From contig CAIODZ010000033.1 of the NCBI GenBank assembly GCA_903857265.1, positions 1 through 64,000 on the forward strand: a stretch of DNA of 64,000 nt. Direction: 5' to 3'. The notes beneath the pieces were generated by a model, which saw nothing but the letters and a program-made list of their open reading frames with translations, had not been told where the DNA came from and did not search any database. Positions 33,944 to 42,548 of this stretch are shown piece after piece (positions within the stretch are counted from its first letter, which is position 1; each line of letters starts with the position of its first letter). This DNA is from an uncultured Phycisphaerales bacterium (GTDB lineage Bacteria; Planctomycetota; Phycisphaerae; Sedimentisphaerales; Anaerobacaceae). Both the position numbers and the translations under genes were made by a program.

Positions 33944-35140
33944 ATGACCGCCGTAATAAGCGTCCCTGATACCAGGCAAAAGCTGGAAATACTCAGCGCC
34001 GACGCACAATACGATTTGGCATGCGCCTGCGGCAGCTCAGATGATGAGCGCCGCAGGCGAGGGGCCCAAGGCAACTGGATTTATCCCGTCACCCTCCCTA
34101 ATGGCGGCTCCAGCGTCCTTTTCAAAACCCTCGTCTCGAACGTCTGCTCCAACGACTGCAAATACTGCCCCCTCCGCGCCAACCAGGACGTCCGCCGATG
34201 CACCCTTAACGAAGAAGAAACCGTAAACACCTTTCTCGATTACCACAAGCGAGGCGAGGTCTTCGGCCTGTTCCTCAGCTCAGGCGTCCTCGGCACCCCC
34301 GACGCCACTATGGAACGCCTCAACCGAATCGCCAAAATCCTCCGCTATCGCCGTAACTACCGTGGCTACATCCACCTCAAGGTCATCCCCGGCGCAAGCG
34401 CAAACGCTATCGAGGAAACCGTAAAACTCTCAAGCGCCGTCTCGCTCAATATCGAAACACCCGGCGCAAAATACCTCGCCCAGCTTTCCGACAAAAAACG
34501 CTTCATCGAGGATATCGTTGAACCGATTAAGCTCATCAGCCGCCTGACGGGCAGGGGCAATAAATACCATAGAGTCAAACAAACCACCCAGTTTATCGTC
34601 GGCGCTGCTGACGAAACCGATTCCGAGATTGTCAAATATATGTGGGGACTTTACGACCGCCTCAACCTACGTAGAATTTACTTCAGCGCATACCAGAAAA
34701 ACCTCGGCAATGACGATTCCAACACCCTGTTTAGCACTGCCACGAGCCACGAGCCACGAGCCGCGAGCCACGAGTCACAAACCACGAGCCACGAGCCACG
34801 AGTCACGAGCGACGCATTCGTCCGCGAACACCGCCTTTATCAGGTCGATTTTCTCCTGCGCAAATATGGCTTCTCAGAATCCGACATCATTTTCGACCAG
34901 CAGGGCAACCTCCCCCTCGATACCGACCCGAAAGAATCCTGGGCCAAACGCAATCCGCAGTACTTCCCCGTCGATATAAATAAAGCGTCGAGAGATGAGC
35001 TTTTGCGTGTGCCGGGCCTGGGACAAATCACCGTTGAACGTATCCTTGAGCTGCGCAAATCCGCCAAAATACGAACCATCAGCGACGTCGGCAAATCCAC
35101 GATACTATTAAAAAAGGCAAACGATTACCTGGCGTTTTGA
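33944..35140 (+). CDS. Radical SAM protein of the putative DNA modification/repair family
   Basis: 398 aa. The radical-SAM cluster motif is CSNDCKYC (C-x3-C-x2-C) after NGGSSVLFKTLVSNV, as in the family usually paired with a uracil-DNA-glycosylase-like partner. C-terminal helix-hairpin-helix region (DINKASRDELLRVPGLGQITVERILELR) suggests DNA contact. The partner glycosylase is not in the window. Residues about 266-291 (SHEPRAASHESQ...) are encoded by a heptanucleotide tandem repeat inserted in frame; see 34741. Function otherwise unproven. Confidence 0.88.
   Translation: MTAVISVPDTRQKLEILSADAQYDLACACGSSDDERRRRGAQGNWIYPVTLPNGGSSVLFKTLVSNVCSNDCKYCPLRANQDVRRCTLNEEETVNTFLDYHKRGEVFGLFLSSGVLGTPDATMERLNRIAKILRYRRNYRGYIHLKVIPGASANAIEETVKLSSAVSLNIETPGAKYLAQLSDKKRFIEDIVEPIKLISRLTGRGNKYHRVKQTTQFIVGAADETDSEIVKYMWGLYDRLNLRRIYFSAYQKNLGNDDSNTLFSTATSHEPRAASHESQTTSHEPRVTSDAFVREHRLYQVDFLLRKYGFSESDIIFDQQGNLPLDTDPKESWAKRNPQYFPVDINKASRDELLRVPGLGQITVERILELRKSAKIRTISDVGKSTILLKKANDYLAF
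34741..34810 (+). repeat. Heptanucleotide tandem repeat inside the radical SAM gene
   Basis: Ten units of CACGAGC or close variants (CGCGAGC, CACGAGT, CACAAAC) occupy 70 bases. Three units make 21 bases, so the frame is read as a 7-residue repeat (SHEPRxx). It lies between two conserved parts of the protein. Confidence 0.9.
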
Positions 35141-35147
35141 CCGCTGC

Positions 35148-35417
35148 TTACTTCGGCTTGAACCCCTTCACCTTGCCCTCCGTGTATTTCCTGCACGCCT
35201 TTTCCAAATCCACGTCGCTTATATTCGCCAGCGTGCAAAGCCACGCGAAAACGTCCGCGAATTCCTCCCGCTTATTCTTCGCATCGTTGCCCGCAAGCGC
35301 AGTCGCCAGCTCCCCCACCTCTTCTACAAACCACAAAAACGTCTTCGGCGCACCGCGCTGCCTGTCCCGTTTCTCGTACTTCTCGGATATGAACTCCTGA
35401 AATTCCTTGATGTGCAT
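35148..35417 (-). CDS. MazG-like nucleotide pyrophosphohydrolase
   Basis: 89 aa all-alpha protein. FLWFVEEVGELATAL and KREEFADVFAWLCTLA form the two metal-binding helices of the MazG/all-alpha NTP-PPase family (ExxE ... ExxD). It probably hydrolyses non-canonical or excess NTPs. Convergent with the radical SAM gene, with 7 bases between stops. A hairpin with T-run (35444-35510) precedes it. Confidence 0.85.
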   Translation of the reverse strand: MHIKEFQEFISEKYEKRDRQRGAPKTFLWFVEEVGELATALAGNDAKNKREEFADVFAWLCTLANISDVDLEKACRKYTEGKVKGFKPK

Positions 35418-35443
35418 TTTACCTGTCCCTCATAAAAAATTAA

Positions 35444-35510
35444 CCGGCCGGAAGAAGCCATCTGCAATATACCCATCAGGGTCACCCGTGCAAATATCTT
35501 CTCCGGCCGG
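35444..35510 (-). terminator. Long-loop hairpin with T-run after the Rrf2 gene
   Basis: On the minus strand CCGGCCGGAGAAG (plus 35498-35510) pairs with CTTCTTCCGGCCGG (plus 35444-35457), followed by TTAATTTTTT. The loop is about 40 bases, longer than a usual terminator, so a structured leader of the MazG-like gene is also possible. Confidence 0.55.
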
Positions 35511-35536
35511 CTTATATTCCTGTCTTCAAACCGCCG

Positions 35537-35929
35537 TTACCCAAGCAAACTGGACAACGAAACCCTCTGATATACTGTCCTTGCTGCTTCGAGACCATTC
35601 TCGTACGCCTTTTCCGCCTTGTTGCTGAATCTGCCTTTCGAATGCTCATCAAGATTTAGCTGGCTCATCATCGGGCCATCAACCGCCTCGATGATTTCGA
35701 GCATCGTGATTTTGCTTGCCGACTTCGCAAGAACAAAGCCGCCGCGCGGGCCGCGTTTGCTGCGGAGCAGGTTGGCTCTCACTAACTGCTGTAGTATCTT
35801 CAGCAGGTATTCCAGTGGTATATTGTATTCCTTTGAAATGGTCTGTGAAAGCACAATACCGTCTTTCTCATTCTTGGCGATATACCCCGCCGCCAACAAT
35901 CCATAGCCCGTTGACCTGCTGATTTTCAT
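35537..35929 (-). CDS. Rrf2-family transcriptional regulator without cluster cysteines
   Basis: 130 aa. Starts MKISRSTGYGLLAAGYIAKN, with the winged helix (IVLSQTISKEYNIPLEYLLKILQQLVRANLLRSKRGPRGGFVLAK) and ITMLEIIEAVDGP typical of Rrf2. IscR/NsrR-type members bind Fe-S clusters through three Cys in the loop after this point; here there is no Cys in the protein, so it likely senses something else or through another ligand. Target genes are not evident. Confidence 0.88.
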   Translation of the reverse strand: MKISRSTGYGLLAAGYIAKNEKDGIVLSQTISKEYNIPLEYLLKILQQLVRANLLRSKRGPRGGFVLAKSASKITMLEIIEAVDGPMMSQLNLDEHSKGRFSNKAEKAYENGLEAARTVYQRVSLSSLLG

Positions 35930-36523
35930 TGCACACTCCTTAATTTAAAAAAACCATATTTACTGTTCAATTGCACACCGTGCCCACACGCACGCCAATA
36001 GTTTCCTCTGTCCAGGGGTGTGGACATTTATCCGCCGTTTAGCGGATTTTGGTGTGGTGTATCTAAAACCGCTCCGAAATTATTCTCTCATTATTCATTT
36101 TCTATTACCAAAAGCAACATCTTTCTCCGAAAAAAACATCGGATTTGGAAGTTTCTACCAATTCCCCTGTTATATTTCAAGTGTTTTTTTAAAATATTTT
36201 TACTGCCTCGTATCGCAGATTTCCGCATCCTCCCGCCCGTCCTCGACTGCTGCTCCATTGGCCTTCTGTCGGGGATCCAGTTTGGTTAGCCCCGAAGCCT
36301 GCTTCGGGGTCTTTATTGCCGTTTTCCAGGATTTCTTCTCAAATCTTAAATCTCAAGTTTCAAATCCTTTATTGCCGTTTTCCGTCCTACCTGCCTGCCC
36401 TCCCGAAGCGCAGCGAAGGCCCCAGAATGTCGTTATCTGGGGTCCGGCATCCGCATCCGCCCAGCTCTCCCCGAGTGCTGCTTACCTGATTTGAAACCGC
36501 GAACTACGACCTACGAACTAACT
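35930..36523. other. Non-coding region with hairpins and dispersed repeat pieces
   Basis: About 590 bases upstream of the Rrf2 gene with no credible gene. It holds a perfect hairpin CCCCGAAGC/GCTTCGGGG at 36290-36309, two near-repeats of TTTATTGCCGTTTTCC, and a direct-repeat element at 36405-36445. The part next to 35930 probably contains the Rrf2 promoter. Confidence 0.5.
36405..36445 (+). repeat. Direct repeat flanking the restriction gene, right-hand gene end
   Basis: GAAGCGCAGCGAAG followed by CCCC..ATGTC..GGGG. The same layout occurs at 40408-40447 in the same orientation, on the other side of the 1169-aa enzyme. Confidence 0.6.
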
Positions 36524-36718
36524 TCAGATTGAAAAGGTATAGCCATATTTCCACCCTTTGCCGCTGGTATCTTCCTCATAGCCCTGCGCCAGCATTCGCC
36601 TTTCCCATTGCCGGGCTGCCGCCTCGCAAGTGAATTGCTGCATTACTCTGAACTCGCGAGGGTTGCTATGTTCCCTCTTTCTTCTTTCCGGCTCATCCGT
36701 AAGTCCCGCATACCTCAT
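36524..36718 (-). CDS. Mini GIY-YIG-like protein, 64 aa
   Basis: The product reads MRYAGLTDEPERRKREH then NPREFRVMQQFTCEAAARQWERRML and GYEEDTSGKGWKYGYTF. The opening YAGLTDEPERRKREH recalls the GIY-YIG strand-helix start and the second helix carries ARQWERRML. It is too short for a full nuclease. ATG 36718 or GTG 36724 can start it, with AAAGG upstream. It sits downstream of the restriction enzyme on the same strand, but its own function is unknown. Confidence 0.6.
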   Translation of the reverse strand: MRYAGLTDEPERRKREHSNPREFRVMQQFTCEAAARQWERRMLAQGYEEDTSGKGWKYGYTFSI

Positions 36719-36801
36719 ACACACTCATCCTTTGTAGGATTCTTTCCTGTCATTGTTTACTTTATCGCCCAGCCGTCATTGGCCGTTAATTAACTCCTAC
36801 G

Positions 36802-39800
36802 TTATGTTATGGTTCGAGGCCAAACCCATGTATCACTCTTAACGGTCTCATAGTTTGTATTTAACTTTTCCTGTAGCATTATCAGTGCAGATAAACGGCG
36901 TGCCATTTCCGTAACATACTCAGCTTCTTCAACCTTCAATCCACGCCCAAGCATCCCTTTTTCACGATAACTCAGCCACTTCTTAATAACCTGATACCCG
37001 CCGATATAATATTCCCACACGCATTTCGGAACATTTTCCCAATACGCCGCACCATTCAAATAAATGTCCAGCGTCTCATCCCCAAATGTTTTTTTGAGTT
37101 CTGCATCCTCCTGCTTTCGCTCTTCGTATTTACCCGCGCCCGGCATGCACACGCCACCTTTACCCGCGTGCCCCCATCCTGCCGTCAAATCAAGTTCGCC
37201 CTTATCAGGTCTTATCGCTCCCCCTTCAACTCTCGTGATAACACCAATACTTTTCAGTCGTGAATCAATTTTACCTGTCGTCACGCCTTCAACCGGGCTT
37301 TCAGTATCTAACAACGCAGCAACCTGTCTCCCCAATTCCGCCGACTCCAATAAAACTTTCTTTGTCTTCGGTAACGGTATCCTCGGCCAGTCCTGACGTA
37401 TCCCGTCCGCGTTCTCTTCCAAATATGCAGAGCTGTATCCAATCGCAAGACAATGCATCCAAAGAAATTCGGCAACGTTTTTTTCTTTGTCAGGATCACG
37501 GAGTCCAAGATTTTCCAAATAAGTTCGAGCGTTGTTTGATAAATTGGCTCTTACTTCTTCTTTTCTTCCTCTGTCCCCAAGAAAATTTGCCGTCATTTCG
37601 TCATCATCTTTGGACTTTTTCTTTTGGATTTTGTAATAAAGCGGAGCTATTGAGACGTTTCTGGCTAAGCTTTGACAGTCGGCCATTATTTTTGTGATAA
37701 TTAGAGGACTCCCCTTAGCTTCTTTTTCTGTTTTTAACCTACTAACAAGGTGAATATTGTCATCCCAAAACTGTTGAGACAGTTCTGGCCTTGAACGATG
37801 CCAAAGGGGTGTTTTAACTTCATGATAACACCATCTAATATCGAAGGGATGAAGAAAATATTTTTTTAGATTATTCTCTTTGTAAGAATTTGTTTTTAAT
37901 AAAGTAGTTCGTATCTTTTTCGCATCATAGGTTTTATTGCTTTCGCAAACTTCGCTGTATCTATGAGAAAATTCATCCCAACTAACAGAATTATTAAAAT
38001 AGCTTTTCATCTTCTCTGTTAGCTTTGCCTTATCGAAGTCAATTAAAGCCCCTTTTCGACTCTCCATAAAAGCAGGGAAAGGTTTTAATTGACACAAGTC
38101 GGCTAATTTGACCCATCCAAGGTAATCTTCTGAAACATTTGCAGGCCTGAATGAGAGCTTATTGCTCTTCTCCGGATTAGCTGCCTTATATCTCCTATCA
38201 AAATCTTTTGCCTTCAAGCTCTCAAGCAAATCTTCTTTTTTATTTGTCCCCCAGTAATGCTGAAATAGCACTCTCGGTTTCTTGTCCCGTTTTTCTTTGC
38301 GAACCAATACGCAAATTGCTGTCCCGACCCGGATACCTACAGAAGTTTGCTCCGTAGAAAAAACGCTCGGGTCCGGCTTTCCTTCTGGCGTCATCTTTCC
38401 CGTCTCTCGACTGTCGCCGTTCATACAGTCGATCCATATCTTGTCGAATCCCTCCATGAACTTATTGCGCATCACGACAAATGACGGGTCTCCAAGATAT
38501 GAGAAGTTAGAAATATAGCTCACAATCCCCTTACCGCTTTTCACTATCCGCCGCTCAGCAATCCTGAAAAAACGCACATAAAGTTCGTCTAGATTATATT
38601 TCTTGATTCCCCATCCTCCGTCTTGAACAGGGTCCGAAAGTTGGTATTTTCTGATGATCTTCTCTTTGTCTCGCTTAAGAGGTATTTTCACATCATACGC
38701 ACCTTTATATAGCTCAACAAGGTCGCCTTCCTCTTCCGGGCTTGTCCCCGCAAAAGCATTGTAAGGCGGATTTCCTAATATCACTAAAATCGGCGATTCC
38801 TGTTTGACCTTGTTCGCCTTGTCTCGCTCTTCTTTCAACTCCGGAAATGGAAGCAGCGTCTTCGGGTCTTCCAACGGCTCCCAGCCCGTAAGGGCGTTCG
38901 TCAAATACACCCCCGCACGCTCACTGCCTTCCGCGTTTAATGGCGCGCCAATCGTCCGAAGCAACAATCCAATCTGTAAATGCGAAATCACAAACGGTGC
39001 GGGCAGAATCTCAAATCCGAACACCCTTTTTCTTGCCGCCTCCTTAACACCCTGCGCAGTTAGTGCGCTCGCCCCTTTTTCCGCAAGTGTCTTGTGTATT
39101 CGTTTAAGCACTTCAACCAGATATGCCCCCGTCCCGCAGCAAGGGTCAAGGACAACCACCTGCTCATCCGCCAACCCATCGGTGATATTCAATTCTTCAC
39201 GTAATACTCTATCTATTCGTTCGACCTGATATTTCACTATCTCCGGCGGCGTGTACCATACCCCAAGGTCTTTCCTCAATTCCGGGTCGTATGCCTTTAA
39301 GAACGGCTCGTAGAAATACTGAACTGCATTCTCTTGCTCGAACTTGCTGAAAAAACTCGCCCTATCAACACGATTAAGAACCATTCCCGCCCAGTCAAGA
39401 ACCTCGTCTATACCTAATGGCTTAAGCCGCTTCGGCGTAGCTATTTGGTCAAACAAACTCGTTATCATCGGCACATGAAGCGTCCATGCGGCATCATGCC
39501 AGTTAAATTTGGCATCCGGCTGTCCCCCATGCTCCCGGCTCCAAAGAACCCAGGAAGAGAACACCCCGTAAAAAAGTGTCTGCACCAGCGTCGCCTGAAA
39601 GAAATGCTCGCCTTTTTCCCCCTCGAACTTCATTCCAAGCGCCTCTTCCAGCGCATTCTTCAATCCCTCTAATGCCGGCAAATTTGCACTCTGCTCCACA
39701 CGACCTTTTGCCTCACGAGCATACGACGCAAGAAACCAAGCCAAATCTTCCGGCTCTGTCAGCGGCGCAGCGTGAAGCATCGCCCTGCGCAAAAATTCGA

Positions 39801-40311
39801 CAAATCGACCGCCTTGTTCTTTCGCGGCTTTTTGAGGGTGTTCCAGAATCTCGCAAAACTTGCTTTCGCTTTCCGCCATCCGATACGATTCGAGACGCAC
39901 TGGTTTGCCATCTTCGCTTCGCCCAACCAGCACAAAATCTCTGAAATTAGTAACAAGCACTAATCCGTATTTGTCCCAATATTTAGAAACTTGAGAGCTA
40001 TCCGTTCGTGCAAAGGAATCATCTTTCCACGGCTTGCACTCTATTACGCCGCGTTCCGGATTCTGTCCCTCTATTGGTCGTGAATCCTTTGAACTCTGAA
40101 ATTGGTTTGCTGTGAAAAACCCAAAGTCCGGCGTGCCTGCCCCGGTGTCCTTTAGTTGCCCAACGCAACGCACCCGTGGCTTCAACGCTTTTCCTGCTTC
40201 ATTAAGTAACGCCTCCAGCGCCCCGTAGTATGATTCCTCAGCGACGCCGCCTCCGGTTCGGTAAATCTCCCCTATGTCCGTTAAGTATTTTTGAACAGCA
40301 TCCTCTGCCAT
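36802..40311 (-). CDS. Type IIG / ISP-like restriction endonuclease-methyltransferase, single chain
   Basis: 1169 aa. N-terminal PD-(D/E)xK-type nuclease: TPDFGFFTAN followed by GVIECKPWKDD. Central N6-adenine methyltransferase with motif I VLDPCCGTGAYLVEVL and motif IV ILGNPPYNAF. A long target-recognition region follows. The C-terminus (LNGAAYWENVPKCVWEYYIGGYQVIKKWLSYRE) matches the domain at the end of type ISP enzymes. It has no helicase part, unlike LlaGI/LlaBIII, so a type IIG-like action (cut and modify from one chain) is more likely. It stands alone with its own modification function, flanked by direct repeats. Confidence 0.9.
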   Translation of the reverse strand: MAEDAVQKYLTDIGEIYRTGGGVAEESYYGALEALLNEAGKALKPRVRCVGQLKDTGAGTPDFGFFTANQFQSSKDSRPIEGQNPERGVIECKPWKDDSFARTDSSQVSKYWDKYGLVLVTNFRDFVLVGRSEDGKPVRLESYRMAESESKFCEILEHPQKAAKEQGGRFVEFLRRAMLHAAPLTEPEDLAWFLASYAREAKGRVEQSANLPALEGLKNALEEALGMKFEGEKGEHFFQATLVQTLFYGVFSSWVLWSREHGGQPDAKFNWHDAAWTLHVPMITSLFDQIATPKRLKPLGIDEVLDWAGMVLNRVDRASFFSKFEQENAVQYFYEPFLKAYDPELRKDLGVWYTPPEIVKYQVERIDRVLREELNITDGLADEQVVVLDPCCGTGAYLVEVLKRIHKTLAEKGASALTAQGVKEAARKRVFGFEILPAPFVISHLQIGLLLRTIGAPLNAEGSERAGVYLTNALTGWEPLEDPKTLLPFPELKEERDKANKVKQESPILVILGNPPYNAFAGTSPEEEGDLVELYKGAYDVKIPLKRDKEKIIRKYQLSDPVQDGGWGIKKYNLDELYVRFFRIAERRIVKSGKGIVSYISNFSYLGDPSFVVMRNKFMEGFDKIWIDCMNGDSRETGKMTPEGKPDPSVFSTEQTSVGIRVGTAICVLVRKEKRDKKPRVLFQHYWGTNKKEDLLESLKAKDFDRRYKAANPEKSNKLSFRPANVSEDYLGWVKLADLCQLKPFPAFMESRKGALIDFDKAKLTEKMKSYFNNSVSWDEFSHRYSEVCESNKTYDAKKIRTTLLKTNSYKENNLKKYFLHPFDIRWCYHEVKTPLWHRSRPELSQQFWDDNIHLVSRLKTEKEAKGSPLIITKIMADCQSLARNVSIAPLYYKIQKKKSKDDDEMTANFLGDRGRKEEVRANLSNNARTYLENLGLRDPDKEKNVAEFLWMHCLAIGYSSAYLEENADGIRQDWPRIPLPKTKKVLLESAELGRQVAALLDTESPVEGVTTGKIDSRLKSIGVITRVEGGAIRPDKGELDLTAGWGHAGKGGVCMPGAGKYEERKQEDAELKKTFGDETLDIYLNGAAYWENVPKCVWEYYIGGYQVIKKWLSYREKGMLGRGLKVEEAEYVTEMARRLSALIMLQEKLNTNYETVKSDTWVWPRTIT

Positions 40312-40407
40312 GTCATTTCCTTAAAATGCGGTAATTTCCCGACCCCACAATACCCCAGTTTTTATCTTTCGTCAATCCCGTTCCTTATTCACCCGGCTCT
40401 CCCCTCG

Positions 40408-40447
40408 TAGCGCAGCGAAGATCCCCGCATGTCTTTGGCGGGGAGCC
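40408..40447 (+). repeat. Direct repeat flanking the restriction gene, promoter side
   Basis: TAGCGCAGCGAAG, CCCCGCATGTC and CGGGG, a variant of the element at 36405-36445. Together they bracket the restriction-modification gene and the mini GIY-YIG gene. Confidence 0.6.
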
Positions 40448-41584
40448 AGATGATTTTGGCTTGAAACAGGGGACCCACTGTAATCCCCCAAAACAAGTCC
40501 CAGCATTTTTTGTTCTCCGTGTTCACCCCGTGAGATGCCGCTTCGCTATCTCACGGGGTTAATCCGTGTTTTTCGGCCAGTCATGCGTTCTTTGTGGTTA
40601 AAAGCAAATCCGTGTTTTTTGTCAGCCGACTTGACGTTTACGTCGGCAAGCGACAAAGTCGCTGGGCAGACGAGTAGCGGGCATTCACAGATACGAGTAT
40701 CGAGAAATGACCGCTGCAAGTATGCCCCCCGGCTGACTAAATCCGTGTCCATCCGTGTTAATCCGTGGTTAAGAAACAGCGTCTAAAAAACTCTTTGCGC
40801 CCTCCGCGCTCTCGGCGGTAAAACTCTTTGTTGGTGGCTAAAAAAACCTTTGCCTTGCTCCTAAAAATCTATCATTTACTCCCCCAAATCATCAATCCGT
40901 ATTTAGTTAATCCGTGTTTTTTCGGCCAGACCTGTCAAAAGACAGGGTGATAACGAAGTTAGTACTGTGGGCGAAGACAAAACTTTTGACAAAGCTCGCT
41001 TTACGAAAAAGTGTTGTCAAGCACACTTCCCTGGCCGAAAACTGTGTAATCCGTGTCTGAAAAAACTCTGTGTGCCCTGTGTTCTCTGTGGCTAAAAAAA
41101 ACCGTGTAATCCGTGTAATCCGTGATTAAGAAACAGTGTCTAAAAAACTCTCTGCGCCCTCCGCGCTCTCGGCGGTAAAACTCTTTGTTGGTGGCTAAAA
41201 AACCTTTGCCTTGCTCCTCAAAATCTGCGTCATTTTACAGTCAGCCGGTAAATTGCCACGCCCTGAGCACAGCCGAAGGGCGAATAGCAGTGGGCGACAT
41301 CAAATTCTGCGTCTAAGCAGTCAGCTTTATAAAAGGGCGATTAGCCCTTGTGGATGAAGGCGGGTGGCAAGCACACAAACAACATTTGGAGCATTGCCTC
41401 TGCCAAGAACACAAAGCTGACTGTTCTCTGTGTTCTCTGTGCCCTCTGTGGCCAAAAAAATCCGTGTAATCCGTGGAATCCGTGGCTAATAAAAAAAACC
41501 TTTGCCTTGCTCCTCAAAATTTGTTATTTTGCCCATCTGGCCTATGTTTTGGGTGGGAACCGTTGTTTTTATGGAGATTTTGTT
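40448..41584. repeat. 1.1-kb non-coding tract of degenerate repeats
   Basis: No credible gene. Built from units such as AATCCGTGT, CTCTGTGCC and GGTGGCTAAAAAA. One block of about 100 bases (TTAAGAAACAG.GTCTAAAAAACTC ... CCTTTGCCTTGCTCC) is present at 40770-40870 and again at 41126-41227. The last 40 bases of the block recur at 41482-41520, just before the STAS gene. Short hairpins (GCCGAC...GTCGGC near 40625) also occur. The STAS promoter and leader probably lie in the last 100 bases. Confidence 0.7.
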
Positions 41585-41953
41585 ATGGCGTCATTAAAAC
41601 CAAGAGTCAGTGTTGAGTATGGCGAAAAGGCAACCATAGTAACCTTCACCGACGAAAAAATCCTCGAAGAGCGTGATATCGTCGAGCTTCAGCAATCGCT
41701 GGTGGGGATTATTGAACAGTCCGAAAAAATTAATCTCATCCTTGATTTTGCAAATGTCAAATTCCTTTCTTCAGCCGTTCTCGGCCTCCTGATTCGTGTC
41801 AGCAAAAAGATTTACGAACAGGATGGCCAGCTTCGTCTTTGCAATATCAGCCCGAGAATTTACGAAATTTTCAAAATCACACGCCTGACCGAAATTTTCG
41901 ATATATTACCTGACAGGGCAGAGGCCGCCGCGAGTTTAACGAAAGAACCGTAG
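41585..41953 (+). CDS. STAS-domain anti-anti-sigma factor
   Basis: 122 aa from ATG 41585 (GGAGA upstream); longer upstream extensions read through repeats and are rejected. SpoIIAA/RsbV-like fold: NLILDFANVKFLSSAVLGLLIRVSKKIYEQDG, with Ser in FLSSAVLG as the likely phosphorylation site. It is expected to bind the anti-sigma kinase when unphosphorylated. The RsbW-like gene follows 100 bases later. The sigma factor itself is not in the window. Confidence 0.88.
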   Translation: MASLKPRVSVEYGEKATIVTFTDEKILEERDIVELQQSLVGIIEQSEKINLILDFANVKFLSSAVLGLLIRVSKKIYEQDGQLRLCNISPRIYEIFKITRLTEIFDILPDRAEAAASLTKEP

Positions 41954-42053
41954 AGTATCGGCTATTGCGTTGCCCTATCGTCGGCATTTTGGGCTGTTTA
42001 CAGTACCATAGGTTTTAAGGGTGGTTTTATACGTATGAGCAGGTGTTGAATTT

Positions 42054-42491
42054 ATGCCGATTAGTCGCTCCGTTGTTGTAGCGAGCACACCATCCGCTGT
42101 GGTCGACGTCTTCAATGAAATTCAGCCCGGCCTGCAGGCCAACAACTACAGCGAGGAGGATATTTTTGCCATCCATCTTTCCCTCGAAGAGGCCTTTACA
42201 AACGCGGTGAAGCACGGCAACAAAATGGAGCCGAGCAAGGCGATAAAGGTCGATTATTCGATTGAGCCGGATAAAGTCGAAATATGTATGACCGACGAGG
42301 GAGAAGGTTTCGACCCGGAAGTAATTCCTGACCCGCGCTACGGCGACAACCTCTACAAGCCGGCTGGCAGAGGAATGCTCCTGATGAGGTCGTTTATGGA
42401 CGTCCTCGAATACAGCAAAAAAGGCAACAGCTTACGAATGATAAGATACAAAGAAAAACGCAACCCTAAAAGTGCAGGCAAAAGCCGCTAA
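42054..42491 (+). CDS. RsbW-type anti-sigma factor / serine kinase (HATPase_c_2)
   Basis: 145 aa. N box EEAFTNAVKHGN, G1 box DEGEGFDP and G2 box GRGMLLMRSF of the GHKL ATPase fold, in the order seen in RsbW/SpoIIAB. It would phosphorylate the STAS protein next to it and sequester a sigma factor. Basic tail (KRNPKSAGKSR). Pairs with the STAS gene as a partner-switch module. Confidence 0.9.
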   Translation: MPISRSVVVASTPSAVVDVFNEIQPGLQANNYSEEDIFAIHLSLEEAFTNAVKHGNKMEPSKAIKVDYSIEPDKVEICMTDEGEGFDPEVIPDPRYGDNLYKPAGRGMLLMRSFMDVLEYSKKGNSLRMIRYKEKRNPKSAGKSR

Positions 42492-42548
42492 TAGCCGATA
42501 ATATCCTGTCTCTAATCTTTATAGAAAGGCGTAAACGGTATAATATAC

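Noticed and set aside
35444-35530. Short minus-strand frame through the hairpin (EYKPAGEDICTGDPDGY...)
   Set aside because: Has no start codon and follows the inverted repeat; chance coding likeness.
36018-36494. 158-codon plus-strand frame in the spacer before the Rrf2 gene
   Set aside because: Composition follows hairpins and repeat pieces, and no RBS or family is seen.
40540-41500. Possible CRISPR array
   Set aside because: Repeats are degenerate, variably spaced and have no regular spacers; no cas genes are present.
41348-41584. N-terminal extension of the STAS protein
   Set aside because: Translates intergenic repeats; ATG 41585 has an RBS and starts the known domain.
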